Assembly: GCA_002634385.1 (NCBI GenBank)
Contig: NSJL01000014.1
Coordinates: 1-64,000, forward strand
Direction: 5' to 3'
From: Nitrospira sp.
GTDB lineage: Bacteria; Nitrospirota; Thermodesulfovibrionia; Thermodesulfovibrionales; Dissulfurispiraceae
Length of the DNA: 64,000 nucleotides
How positions within the stretch are numbered: position 1 is the stretch's first letter; each line of letters begins with the position of its first letter. Both the position numbers and the translations under genes were made by a program. The notes under the pieces were generated by a model. That model was not told the origin of the DNA, did no database searches, and was given only the letters and a program-made list of their open reading frames with translations. This document shows, in pieces, positions 52,222 through 60,628 of this stretch.

Positions 52222-52620
52222 ATGAAAGCCGTCATACCGCTTCTCCTCCTGCTGTTCGTTTCCGTCGGCATCTCCCCGGCCGGGGCAGGCGAAAGGCTTT
52301 CCGACGGGGGATGGTATGCAATCAGGATGCAGACTGACCCGTCCCGGCCGGTCGTGGGCGATAACACCATAACGCTGACACTCCTCGATCGCCATACGGG
52401 AACGGGAGTCGAAGGAGCGGTTATCGAAGCGGTGCCCTGGATGACCCTGCACGGCCACGGCTCCACGAAAAAACCGCGGGTACGGGAGATGGGGAACGGG
52501 GTCTATACGATAACGGAAGTGTATTTCACCATGGAAGGCGAATGGGACCTGCTGCTTGATATCCGGAAAGGCGGGAGGAAAGATGCGGCGGTCCTGACCT
52601 TCAAGAAGGTAACACCCTAG
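52222..52620 (+). CDS. YtkA-like secreted protein
   Basis: 132 residues: signal peptide (about 1-23; IPLLLLLFVSVGISPAGA), then an Ig-like domain of the YtkA/CopC-like sort: GDNTITLTLLDRHTGTGVEG, PWMTLHGHGS with histidines, PRVREMGNGVYTITEVYFTM and EGEWDLLLDI. Such domains are often found near copper or haem-copper proteins. Last gene of the envelope operon. AGGAGG lies five bases before the ATG. The TAG stop is part of the CTAG flank of a MITE-B copy. Confidence 0.78.
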   Translation: MKAVIPLLLLLFVSVGISPAGAGERLSDGGWYAIRMQTDPSRPVVGDNTITLTLLDRHTGTGVEGAVIEAVPWMTLHGHGSTKKPRVREMGNGVYTITEVYFTMEGEWDLLLDIRKGGRKDAAVLTFKKVTP

Positions 52621-52739
52621 TGGTCAGGCACGGTTGAAATAGGGGAAAGAGAATTCCTCCCTTTGGAAAAGGGAGGGCAGGAGGGATTTGAGGGGTTTTA
52701 AAAAGGAATACCTCACTTTCAACCGTGCCAGACCACTAG
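52617..52739. mobile_element. Complete MITE-B element
   Basis: CTAG (52617-52620), then TGGTCAGGCACGGTTGAAA; at the far end TTTCAACCGTGCCAGACCA, then CTAG (52736-52739). The 19-base terminal inverted repeats differ at one position. The 115-base body encodes nothing. CTAG flanks with a possible TA or CTAG duplication fit the target habits of IS630- or IS427-type transposases (family knowledge; no transposase in the window). Confidence 0.75.
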
Positions 52740-52745
52740 GTGCCA

Positions 52746-52790
52746 AAAGGAACCCCCTCCCGTTGCCCCGGGAGGGGGTTCCTTTCTTTG
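52746..52790. terminator. Strong bidirectional terminator
   Basis: AAAGGAACCCCCTCCCG (52746-52762), loop TTGCCC, CGGGAGGGGGTTCCTTT (52769-52785), then CTTTG. The perfect 17-base-pair stem lies between convergent genes and can serve both. Confidence 0.85.
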
Positions 52791-52808
52791 TTACTCCTGA
52801 CAGCTATC

Positions 52809-53939
52809 CTACGGTGTTGTCGTGGTCAGGATCTTTCCGGAAGCTCCCACCGCGATGAAGTAGCTGTTCCCGTAGCCGATGCCCCTGAGATTCGTCGTGG
52901 TGGCGGTATCCTTCGAGGACCAGGTGGCCGCATCCGTCGAGGCGAGGACGAGGCCGCCATCCCCGGCAGCAGCGTAGGTGTTGTTCCCGTAGGTAACACC
53001 GTTCAGGTTGTTGGTAGTGCCGGAAGCAACCGCTGTCCAGGCCGCCCCGTCTCCCGACGTAAGGATGGTTCCCGATTCTCCCACGGTCGCAAAGGTACTG
53101 CCGTAGACAACCCCGCTCAGCTTTACGGAAGTGCCGGAGGCCTGCACCGTCCAGGTCGCCGCATCGCCGGAGGTGAGAATCGCTCCCCCCGAGCCCACTG
53201 CTACATAGAGATTATTTCCATATGCAACCCCATACAGGTCACTTGATGTACCAGAGGTCTGCACCGTCCAGGTGGTGGCATCACCGGAGGTGAGGATCGT
53301 TCCGCCCGAGCCCACCGCAACATACAGGCTGTTGCCGTAGGTGATCCCGTTCAGGTCGCTGGTGGTGCCGGAAGTGGCCGCCGTCCAGGTGGCGGCATCA
53401 CCGGAGGTGAGGATCGTTCCGCCCGAGCCTACGGCAACAAAGGTACTCCCGTAGGTCGCTCCGGTAAGGTTGGTGGAAACCCCGGAAGTCTGCGCCGTCC
53501 AGGTCACCGTATCCGTGGAGGAGAGAACCGTCCCGGAAGCGCCCACGATAAGGTACGTGGACCCGGAGAAAGTGGCACCCGCCAGATCGCTGGTAGTACC
53601 GGAGCTCCTCGGCGTCCAGTTCACGGTAAAATTCGCGTCGAACATATTATCGCCGTCTACGCTCACCGTCCTGCTTGCGGGATTGAAAATGTACCCCTCA
53701 CCGGAGGGCACGATGGTATAGGTGCCGTCCTTGACACTGGTGAAACCGTATCTCCCGGTGGAATCGGTGGTAGTAGTTTCTGATCCCATGGTGACGGTCA
53801 CCCCGGAAATTCCCTGCCCGCCGGTATCGGTAATGCTTCCCGCCACAGTAAACCGGGCCCCCCCGCTGCCGCATCCGGTAAGCACCAGTGACATGCATGC
53901 AAGCAAAAGAAACAGTACAACAATCCCTGATTTTTTCAC
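52809..53939 (-). CDS. Seven-repeat beta-propeller lipoprotein
   Basis: 376-residue predicted lipoprotein: signal with lipobox LVLTGC, a carboxypeptidase-regulatory-like (Ig-type) domain (about 25-100; GISGVTVTMGSETTTTDSTG), then seven near-identical repeats of about 38-40 residues of the form SGTTSDLNGITYGN...VAVGSGGTILTSGDAATWT. Seven such units predict a seven-bladed propeller like Ycf48/BNR-type proteins. Low-complexity Gly/Ser/Thr composition suits a surface protein. GTG at 53939 is preferred (GAGGGAG upstream, directly before the signal core). The repeats are also very similar at DNA level. Confidence 0.82.
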   Translation of the reverse strand: MKKSGIVVLFLLLACMSLVLTGCGSGGARFTVAGSITDTGGQGISGVTVTMGSETTTTDSTGRYGFTSVKDGTYTIVPSGEGYIFNPASRTVSVDGDNMFDANFTVNWTPRSSGTTSDLAGATFSGSTYLIVGASGTVLSSTDTVTWTAQTSGVSTNLTGATYGSTFVAVGSGGTILTSGDAATWTAATSGTTSDLNGITYGNSLYVAVGSGGTILTSGDATTWTVQTSGTSSDLYGVAYGNNLYVAVGSGGAILTSGDAATWTVQASGTSVKLSGVVYGSTFATVGESGTILTSGDGAAWTAVASGTTNNLNGVTYGNNTYAAAGDGGLVLASTDAATWSSKDTATTTNLRGIGYGNSYFIAVGASGKILTTTTP

Positions 53940-54188
53940 GATTCTCCCTCGTTTCCTCTGGGTGTTTCTGCACACTGCCCCGATGGGGCAAAAGCCTTGA
54001 AAAGGTTATCAAGTATATTACTTCGCCGGAGCATTTTGCAATATTCTTTTCCTCACCGGGCACAGCAGAAGCGGAGGTGCGGACAGGCGAGCACTTCCTT
54101 CAGCCCCTGATTTCTCGTTACACCCTGATTTGGGGTTTGGAAAAAAGTGTGATACAATTTTTTTAATACAACTCAGGGAAGGTGCGCA

Positions 54189-54515
54189 ATGGACAAGACA
54201 GATGTGGAGATTTTGCGAAAAGTCATGGAGCAAATCAGCCAGTCGGCCTTTGAGTTCGGAAAAGACATTCTTCCCATTCTTCAGAAATTCAAGGACGAGA
54301 TGAACACCTACTACAGGATAATCCACCCCATTCTGCGAAAGGAATACGAGGCTGCGGGAAGTCCCTGCGGAATGGACGACGACGGCATGTGGCAGTGGCT
54401 CAGGGGCAAGGCCCAAAAGACGGAGGAAGAGGAGAAGGATTCCATCGAAATCGAGGACATCCTGGCAAAGGATGTGCTGAAATTAAGGGATTACATGAGG
54501 GGAAGGTATAATTAG
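54189..54515 (+). CDS. Hypothetical small soluble protein
   Basis: 108 residues, charged and mostly helical, no signal peptide or TM segment. Segments DILPILQKFKDEMNTYYRII and EKDSIEIEDILAKDVLKLRD suggest a helical bundle. Not recognised. An AT-rich promoter-like stretch (GATACAATTTTTTTAATACA) precedes it. The TAG stop is the start of a miniature MITE-A. Confidence 0.6.
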   Translation: MDKTDVEILRKVMEQISQSAFEFGKDILPILQKFKDEMNTYYRIIHPILRKEYEAAGSPCGMDDDGMWQWLRGKAQKTEEEEKDSIEIEDILAKDVLKLRDYMRGRYN

Positions 54516-54533
54516 GGTGTGTAGGCGCACCCT
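54512..54533. repeat. Miniature MITE-A-like palindrome at a stop codon
   Basis: TTAGGGTGTGTAGGCGCACC then CT: GGGTGTG and CGCACCC arms around a four-base loop, i.e. the two outer ends of MITE-A with the centre missing. Its TAG is the stop codon of the hypothetical gene. Confidence 0.4.
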
Positions 54534-54587
54534 GGCTCCGGCATTTTTTTCTGGACACCGGTCGCCCTTCTGTGATGTAGTGATAGT

Positions 54588-55796
54588 ATGGTGCCCGTCA
54601 CCCTATCCTCTATCAGGAAGGCCCGCGAGGTGGTGTCCCCCCATATCCACCGCACCCCCCTCGTCTACTCCAACTCCTTCAGGAGTCTCTTCGGCCCGGA
54701 AATCTGGCTGAAGGCGGAGAACCTCCAGAAAACAGGCTCTTTCAAGGTCAGGGGCGCCTTCAACAAGCTCATCGGCCGGAAACCCCAGCGGGTCGTCGCC
54801 GCTTCCATGGGAAACCACGCCCAGGGCGTCGCCTATGCCGCCGGAAGTCTTGGAATCACGGCGAAGATCGTGATGCCCCGCACCGCCTCGCTGGTGAAAC
54901 AAGAGGCCACGAAGGGCTACGGCGCGGAGGTGATCCTCCACGGAGAATCCTTTGCGGACGCATTGGGCTACGCCCTGTCACTGAAAAACCACACTTTCAT
55001 CCACGCCTTCGACGACGAGGATATCATCACGGGCCAGGGTACCGTGGGCCTCGAACTGATCGAGGATCTTCCCGCTGCCGATGCGGTTCTCGTTCCGGTA
55101 GGGGGAGGAGGCCTTGTTGCGGGGATCGCGGTCGCCGTGAAGAGTCTTTCCCCAAAGACCGAAGTGATCGGGGTCCAGACTGCATCGGCCCCTTCCGCCT
55201 GCAAGTCCTTCCGGGCAAAAAGGCTGACAGAGACACCCCTTCACCCCACCATTGCCGACGGGATCGCCGTGGGACGGATCGGGACAAAGACCTTCGAGCT
55301 CATCGGACGCTATGTGGACGATGTGATCACCGTATCGGAGGAGTCCATCGCCCGGGCAGTGCTCCTCTTCCTCGAAAGAAAAAAGCTGGTGGTGGAGGGG
55401 GCCGGGGCGGTGCCCCTGGCGGCCCTGCTCGAACAGGGCTCCCGCTTCCTCGGGAAGAAGGTCGTCCTGGTCGTGAGCGGGGGGAATATCGACTTTACTC
55501 TCATTGACAGGATCATCCATAAGGGTATGGTCCTGAACGGCAGGATCGGTGTCCTGAATGTGGTCGTCAACGATATCCCCGGAAGCCTGCACCGGCTCAC
55601 GGGGATAATCGCTGACCTCGGAGGGAACATCCTCCATGTCGTCCATGACCGCCTCGCGGAGGACGTGCCCATCGGAAAGACCCTTGTCGTCATCACCCTC
55701 GAAACGCGGGGACAGGAGCACCTCCGGCAGATCGCCGGCGCTATCCGGTCCGCCGGGTTCGCCCTGGCGGGGGGAGAGGAGAAGCGGGCGGGATAG
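54588..55796 (+). CDS. ilvA: Threonine ammonia-lyase
   Basis: PLP enzyme deaminating threonine to 2-oxobutanoate, the entry to isoleucine synthesis. 402 residues: HRTPLVYSNSF, PLP lysine in KTGSFKVRGAFNKL, SMGNHAQGVAYAAG, VPVGGGGLVAGIAVAVKSL, ERKKLVVEGAGAVPLAALL and a single C-terminal ACT-like domain (about 325-400). The ~400-residue single-ACT form resembles the catabolic/TdcB-like class, but such enzymes often serve isoleucine synthesis. Serine dehydratase activity is possible. Confidence 0.9.
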   Translation: MVPVTLSSIRKAREVVSPHIHRTPLVYSNSFRSLFGPEIWLKAENLQKTGSFKVRGAFNKLIGRKPQRVVAASMGNHAQGVAYAAGSLGITAKIVMPRTASLVKQEATKGYGAEVILHGESFADALGYALSLKNHTFIHAFDDEDIITGQGTVGLELIEDLPAADAVLVPVGGGGLVAGIAVAVKSLSPKTEVIGVQTASAPSACKSFRAKRLTETPLHPTIADGIAVGRIGTKTFELIGRYVDDVITVSEESIARAVLLFLERKKLVVEGAGAVPLAALLEQGSRFLGKKVVLVVSGGNIDFTLIDRIIHKGMVLNGRIGVLNVVVNDIPGSLHRLTGIIADLGGNILHVVHDRLAEDVPIGKTLVVITLETRGQEHLRQIAGAIRSAGFALAGGEEKRAG

Positions 55797-55865
55797 GCCC
55801 GATAGTCCCCGGCAGAAAGGCCCTGCTTCATTGACTTCACCCTTTTTCTGTGATAAAAAGAAACT

Positions 55866-56699
55866 ATGTGGGAATATACGAAAAAAGTAAAAGAATTTTT
55901 CCTCCATCCGAAAAACGTGGGGGAGATAGAGAACCCCGATGCCGTGGGCGAGGTGGGAAGCATCACCTGCGGTGATGCGCTCAAGCTCACCCTCAAGATC
56001 GATAAAGAGACAGGGAAGATCGTGGACGCCAAATTCCAGACCTTCGGCTGCGCCTCCGCCATCGCAAGCTCCTCCGCCCTCACCGAGCTGGTAAAAGGGA
56101 AGACCCTGGAGGAGGCGCTGACCTTATCCAATAAGGATATCGCCGACTTCCTGGGGGGGCTGCCCGACGAGAAGATGCATTGTTCCGTCATGGGCAAGGA
56201 GGCGCTGGAGGCCGCTATTTCGAGCTACCGCGGGGTGGTGCCGCTCCCGGAATCCGGGGAGAGAGTGGTCTGCAAGTGCTTCGACGTGACCGAAGAGAAA
56301 CTCCGGAAGGTCATCATCGAGAATCACCTCACCACCGTCGCCGACGTCACCAACTATACGAAGGCAGGAGGGGGGTGCGGGTCCTGCATTCCCGACATTG
56401 AAGCCATCCTCCGGGAGATCTGGTCCCTGAAACCGGTTGCGGAAAGGCCCCAGGAGCCGAAAAAACTGACCAACATCCAGAAAATCGCCCTCATCCAGGA
56501 CGTGCTCGAAAAAGAGATCCGGCCCCGCCTCCAGGCGGATGGCGGGGATATCGAGCTGCTGGATGTGGAGGGGAAGAAAGTCATCGTCGCCCTGCGGGCC
56601 ATGTGCGTGGCCTGCCCCATGGGGGGAGTCACCATCAAGGGGATTGAGGAGAAGCTGCGGGAACTGGTGAGCGAAGATCTGGTGGTGGAGGAAAGATGA
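55866..56699 (+). CDS. nifU: Fe-S cluster scaffold NifU (three-domain)
   Basis: 277 residues with all three NifU domains: N-terminal IscU-like scaffold with Cys35 (SITCGDALKL), Cys62 (FQTFGCASAIASSS) and a third Cys in KMHCSVMGKEAL; a central BFD-like [2Fe-2S] domain (VCKCFDVTEE...GGGCGSCIPDIEAI); and a C-terminal Nfu domain with CVACPMGG. Full NifU is typical of anaerobes and epsilonproteobacteria as a general Fe-S assembly factor, not only for nitrogenase. Stop overlaps nifS (ATGA). Confidence 0.93.
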   Translation: MWEYTKKVKEFFLHPKNVGEIENPDAVGEVGSITCGDALKLTLKIDKETGKIVDAKFQTFGCASAIASSSALTELVKGKTLEEALTLSNKDIADFLGGLPDEKMHCSVMGKEALEAAISSYRGVVPLPESGERVVCKCFDVTEEKLRKVIIENHLTTVADVTNYTKAGGGCGSCIPDIEAILREIWSLKPVAERPQEPKKLTNIQKIALIQDVLEKEIRPRLQADGGDIELLDVEGKKVIVALRAMCVACPMGGVTIKGIEEKLRELVSEDLVVEER

Positions 56700-57898
56700 C
56701 CCCTATCTATCTTGACAACAATGCGACCACCGCCATTGCCCCCGAGGTTCTCGAAGAGATGCTCCCCTATCTGAAGGAGCTCTACGGCAATCCCTCGAGC
56801 ATGCACACCTTCGGGGGGCAGCTCGGCGTAAAGGTACGGGAAGCGCGGGCAAAGGTGGCCGCACTCCTCGGCGCCGAGCCGGAGGAGATCGTCTTCACCA
56901 GTTGCGGCACCGAAAGCGACAACACCGCAATCATGAGCGCCCTCGAAACCTATCCCCAGAAGCGGCACGTGATCACCACCCGCGTGGAGCACCCCGCCGT
57001 CTACAACTTCTGCAAGCACCTCGCGCGCAAAGGCTACCGCGTCACGTATCTCCCGGTGGACAGCAAGGGGAAGCTCAATATGGAGGCCTTCTACAAGGCC
57101 CTCGATGACGATACCGTCATTGTTTCCATCATGTACGCCAATAACGAGACGGGGGTGATCTTCCCCATCGAGGAGATCGGGACGCTCCTCCGCGAAAGGG
57201 GGATCCTCTTCCATACGGATGCGGTGCAGGCGGTGGGAAAGATCCCCATCGATCTGAAAAAGCTCCCCGTGGACATGCTCTCCCTCTCCGGCCATAAGCT
57301 GCATGCGCCCAAGGGGGTGGGAGCCCTTTACGTAAGAAAGGGTACGCGCTTCTACCCGTATATCATCGGCGGGCACCAGGAGCACGGAAGGAGGGCAGGC
57401 ACGGAGAACACGGCCTCCCTCATCGCCCTGGGCAAGGCCTGTGAGCTCGCGGCGGAAAATCTGGAGGCCGAAGTGCCGTACCTGACCCGCCTCAGGGACA
57501 AGCTGGAGCAGGCCCTCCTGGATCTCTGCCCCGACCCGCGGGTAAACGGAGATACCGAGCACCGCCTTCCCAATACCACCAATATCAGTTTCGAGTACGT
57601 GGAGGGGGAGGCGATCCTCCTGCGGCTCGATGAATACGGCATCTGCGCCTCCTCAGGCTCCGCCTGCACCTCGGGCTCCCTCGAACCGAGCCATGTGCTC
57701 CGGGCCATGGGGGTGCCTTTCACCGCCATGCACGGTTCGGTGCGCTTCTCCCTGAGCCGGTACAACACCGAGGAGGAAATCGACAAGGTGATCGAGGTGC
57801 TGCCGTCCATCATCAAGGAACTGCGGTCGCTCTCGCCGTACGGCCGCGAAAAGCTGGTGGCGGAGAAGATATCCCAATGCGCCGCCTCCTCCACCTGA
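56696..57898 (+). CDS. nifS: Cysteine desulfurase NifS
   Basis: Delivers sulfur from cysteine to NifU. 400 residues: IYLDNNATTAIAPEV, TSCGTESDNTAIMSAL, ANNETGVIFPIEEIG, FHTDAVQAVGKIPID, PLP lysine in LSLSGHKLHAPKGVGALYV, and the sulfur-accepting cysteine in SSGSACTSGSLEPSHV. NifS-type spacing of the Cys loop. With nifU it forms a minimal NIF-type assembly system. Confidence 0.94.
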   Translation: MTPIYLDNNATTAIAPEVLEEMLPYLKELYGNPSSMHTFGGQLGVKVREARAKVAALLGAEPEEIVFTSCGTESDNTAIMSALETYPQKRHVITTRVEHPAVYNFCKHLARKGYRVTYLPVDSKGKLNMEAFYKALDDDTVIVSIMYANNETGVIFPIEEIGTLLRERGILFHTDAVQAVGKIPIDLKKLPVDMLSLSGHKLHAPKGVGALYVRKGTRFYPYIIGGHQEHGRRAGTENTASLIALGKACELAAENLEAEVPYLTRLRDKLEQALLDLCPDPRVNGDTEHRLPNTTNISFEYVEGEAILLRLDEYGICASSGSACTSGSLEPSHVLRAMGVPFTAMHGSVRFSLSRYNTEEEIDKVIEVLPSIIKELRSLSPYGREKLVAEKISQCAASST

Positions 57899-57934
57899 CC
57901 GGCACCTGATCCGGTCCCCTCTCCGCAAGGGAGA

Positions 57935-58816
57935 ATGCATCCGCCCCCTCTGCAGCTTCCCGATGAGCTCCTCCACAGGGGTACCAGGATCATCATGGTC
58001 ATCGGCGCCTCTGATACCGGCAAGACGACCCTTATCGAGGGCCTCGCAGGTCTCCTCGCAAAGGAGGCCCGTATCGGCATCGTGGATCTGGACATGGGGC
58101 AATCCCATCTGGGTCCGCCCACCACCATTGCATGGGGAAAGATCGAGGGGGCTTTCCCGGGATGGGAGAATATCGCCGTGGAGCGTTTCTACTTCACCGG
58201 CACCACTACCCCCATGGGGAGCCTGCTGCCCACCCTCGTCGGGGCGAAGCTCCTGACGGACGAGGCGGCCTCCCTCTGCAACAAGGTGATCATCGATACC
58301 ACGGGGCTCATCGCCGACCCCCCGGGGCGTGTTCTCAAACAGAGTAAGATCGACCTCCTCGCCCCCGATATCGTCATCGCGCTGGAGAACGCCGGAGAGC
58401 TGGAAGACATTCTCCAGGCCTTCCGGCTGACCGTATCCCCCCGAATTCACCGTAGAAAGGCTCTCGAAGCCGCCCGGACCAAGACACCGGCAAGCAGGGG
58501 CCTTTATCGCTATCAGCAGATGAGGTCCTACCTGCGCCGCGCACAAGTACGGACGGCACACCTCGACAGTACGGCCGTCCGTTTCACCCGGGAGGCGCTT
58601 CCCTTCTATGGGGAATACCTCGTGAACCGCATCGTCTCCTTCCGGAATGCACAGAACCGGGATACGGCCCTGGGGGTGATCGAAAGGGTGCAGGAGAACA
58701 AGGGCGCCCTCCTCATCCGTACTCCCCTGGGAGCCGATGAACCGTTCGCCTGTATTGTCGTCGGGAAGGCGGAGATGGACCGGGAGAGGGAGGTGGTGCG
58801 GGAGCTCTCCCGGTAA
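57935..58816 (+). CDS. Clp1/Grc3-like P-loop polynucleotide kinase
   Basis: 293 residues. The P-loop GASDTGKTT is at residues 24-32, followed by DLDMGQSHLGPPTT, the motif of the CLP1_P family (polynucleotide 5'-kinases Clp1, Grc3/NOL9 and bacterial or archaeal relatives), then FTGTTTPMGSLLPTL and VIIDTTGLIADPPGRVL. The C-terminal third (LYRYQQMRSYLRRAQVRTAH) is basic and could bind nucleic acid. Substrate unknown; RNA 5'-OH phosphorylation is the family-based guess. AAGGGAG precedes the ATG. It follows nifS by 36 bases. Confidence 0.7.
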   Translation: MHPPPLQLPDELLHRGTRIIMVIGASDTGKTTLIEGLAGLLAKEARIGIVDLDMGQSHLGPPTTIAWGKIEGAFPGWENIAVERFYFTGTTTPMGSLLPTLVGAKLLTDEAASLCNKVIIDTTGLIADPPGRVLKQSKIDLLAPDIVIALENAGELEDILQAFRLTVSPRIHRRKALEAARTKTPASRGLYRYQQMRSYLRRAQVRTAHLDSTAVRFTREALPFYGEYLVNRIVSFRNAQNRDTALGVIERVQENKGALLIRTPLGADEPFACIVVGKAEMDREREVVRELSR

Positions 58817-58873
58817 TGCCCTGATGCCTCCTCAGGGCAAACGCATCTAAAAGGCACTTCAAGGGAAAACAAC

Positions 58874-59003
58874 GGGATTGCTTCAGGGTACGACCCTTCG
58901 CAATGACAGCACAGAAGAACCTCTTTTCTCTGTCATTGCGGTCTCTTTTCCCTCTGTCATCGCTCTTTCCCTTCTGTCATTGCGAGCGCAGCGAAGCAAT
59001 CCC
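58874..59003. repeat. GGGATTGCTTC...GAAGCAATCCC interspersed element
   Basis: 130 bases with inverted ends GGGATTGCTTC (58874-58884) and GAAGCAATCCC (58993-59003). Inside are CGCAATGACA and TGTCATTGCG words, also inverted. Similar wording occurs at 4264-4350. No coding content. Confidence 0.6.
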
Positions 59004-59048
59004 AAGGGGATACACATTGGCCGGGCATTTCGCTGAGACAGTCCCCCT

Positions 59049-59798
59049 CTATTCGCTGTATTCCTTGATCAGCCGCGAGCCGTAGAGGAAGAAGCCCGTC
59101 GCATACAGGAGCAGCACCAGAAGAGAGATAAGCCCCTCGGCATCCAGCGCCGCTTTCCTGATGAGAATGTTGGTATGGGTAAGGGGCATAAGGTACACGA
59201 AGGGTTTGAAAAAAGCAGGCATCCTGTCCACGGGGAAAAAGGTGCCGCTGAAAAAAGCCATGGGAAGAATAAAGAAGTTCGAGTAGGTGGCGGTATCTTC
59301 GTGGGACCTGGTCCGCATTCCGGTAATGACCCCCATGTTCGCGAAGAGGAAGCAGTTGATCAGAAGGGTGAGCAGGAAGAGAGGCGTAACGGCAAAGGAG
59401 GGGGAGGCGATGAGTCCCACCCCGATGATCAGGAAGGAAGCGAAAAGCCCCTTCACCATGCCCGCAAACACCTCTCCGATCATGATGGACGACGGCCGGA
59501 TGGGCGACTGGACGAAAACCTGGAACGTCTTGAAATAGAGCCGGTTCAGGTTCAGGGCGCTCGCCACCCAGGTGTAGGAGTTGTTCATGGAGCTCATGGC
59601 CACCAGTCCGGGAATCAGGAACCCGAGATAGTCCATGCCGCCGAGGGAGATATTCCTCCCGAGGCCGAACCCGAAGGTGAGCAGGTAGATAATGGGCACC
59701 ATCATCGCGGAAAAGAGATATCCCATGCGCAGGAGCTTCCTCCGGAACAGGAGGAGCTCCCGGAGGAAAAGGGGGTACCACTCCATCGTGAGCTTCAT
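59049..59798 (-). CDS. ABC-2 type transporter permease
   Basis: 249 residues with about six TM helices; LFSAMMVPIIYLLTFGFGLG near the N-terminus, SFLIIGVGLIASPSF, and LPMAFFSGTFFPVDRMPAFF in the middle, the ABC-2 permease layout. Exports polysaccharides, drugs or lipids with the ATPase upstream. The start overlaps the ATPase stop by four bases. Confidence 0.88.
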   Translation of the reverse strand: MKLTMEWYPLFLRELLLFRRKLLRMGYLFSAMMVPIIYLLTFGFGLGRNISLGGMDYLGFLIPGLVAMSSMNNSYTWVASALNLNRLYFKTFQVFVQSPIRPSSIMIGEVFAGMVKGLFASFLIIGVGLIASPSFAVTPLFLLTLLINCFLFANMGVITGMRTRSHEDTATYSNFFILPMAFFSGTFFPVDRMPAFFKPFVYLMPLTHTNILIRKAALDAEGLISLLVLLLYATGFFLYGSRLIKEYSE

Positions 59799-60628
59799 TC
59801 TATGCGCTCCCCCGTCAATTTGATGAAAACATCCTCGAGGTTCGAGCGCCTGATCGTCACCGGGGAGAGGATCTGCCGTGCTCTGTCGAGCGCCTCATCG
59901 TGGCTCTTGCATACTTTCTGGATAAGCCTCTCTTCCTCGTCCACAAACTCCACAACGTATTCACCCATACCGGCCCTCAGGTTGAAGGGAGTATCAAGGG
60001 CGATCAGCCGCCCCCGGGAGAGGATGCCGATCCGGTCGCACAGGGCCTCCGCCTCTTCTATATAATGGGTGGTAATCACGACGGTCCTGCCCCCTCTGCT
60101 TATTTTCCGGATGGCATCCCACATATGGTGCCGGATCTGGGGGTCGAGACCGATGGAGGGTTCGTCCAGGAAAAGGGCGGCGGGATCCCCCAGAAGTGCC
60201 CGGGCCAGGACGAGCCTCCGTTTCATTCCCCCCGAGAAATGTTCCACCACCGAATCCCTTCTGTCCCACAGCTCGACCGTCTCCAGCGCCTCCCGTATCT
60301 TCTCCTCCCGGCCCTGCACCTTGTGGAGCATGGCGTAGATGAGCAGGTTCTCATACGCGGTGAGCTCGCGGTCGAGGTTGTTCTCCTGGGGCACCACGCC
60401 GATGCGCTTCTTGATCTCCAGGGGATTCCCGGAGATGTCGATGCCGTCGAGCCTGCAGACGCCCGCATCAGGCCTGCTCAACGTCGTAAGGACCTTGATC
60501 AGGGTGGTCTTCCCTGCGCCGTTCGGACCCAGAAGGCCGAAGACCTCCCCCTTCATAATGGAGACAGAGAGAGAATCCAGGGCACGGATCTTTCCGTAGT
60601 TCTTCGTCAGACCGGTAACTTCTATCAT
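59795..60628 (-). CDS. ABC-2 type transporter ATPase (DrrA/NodI type)
   Basis: 277 residues: Walker A GLLGPNGAGKTTLIKVLTTL, VPQENNLDRELTAYENLL, signature HFSGGMKRRLVLARALL, Walker B ALFLDEPSIGLDPQI, then VITTHYIEEAEAL. The C-terminal extension is typical of the DrrA/NodI/CcmA-like exporters. Together with the permease it makes a two-gene leftward exporter operon. Confidence 0.9.
   Translation of the reverse strand: MIEVTGLTKNYGKIRALDSLSVSIMKGEVFGLLGPNGAGKTTLIKVLTTLSRPDAGVCRLDGIDISGNPLEIKKRIGVVPQENNLDRELTAYENLLIYAMLHKVQGREEKIREALETVELWDRRDSVVEHFSGGMKRRLVLARALLGDPAALFLDEPSIGLDPQIRHHMWDAIRKISRGGRTVVITTHYIEEAEALCDRIGILSRGRLIALDTPFNLRAGMGEYVVEFVDEEERLIQKVCKSHDEALDRARQILSPVTIRRSNLEDVFIKLTGERIE

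Noticed and set aside
55831-55858. Promoter TTGACT...GATAAA before nifU
   Set aside because: Spacer of 15 bases is too short and the -10 is weak, so it was not listed as a feature.
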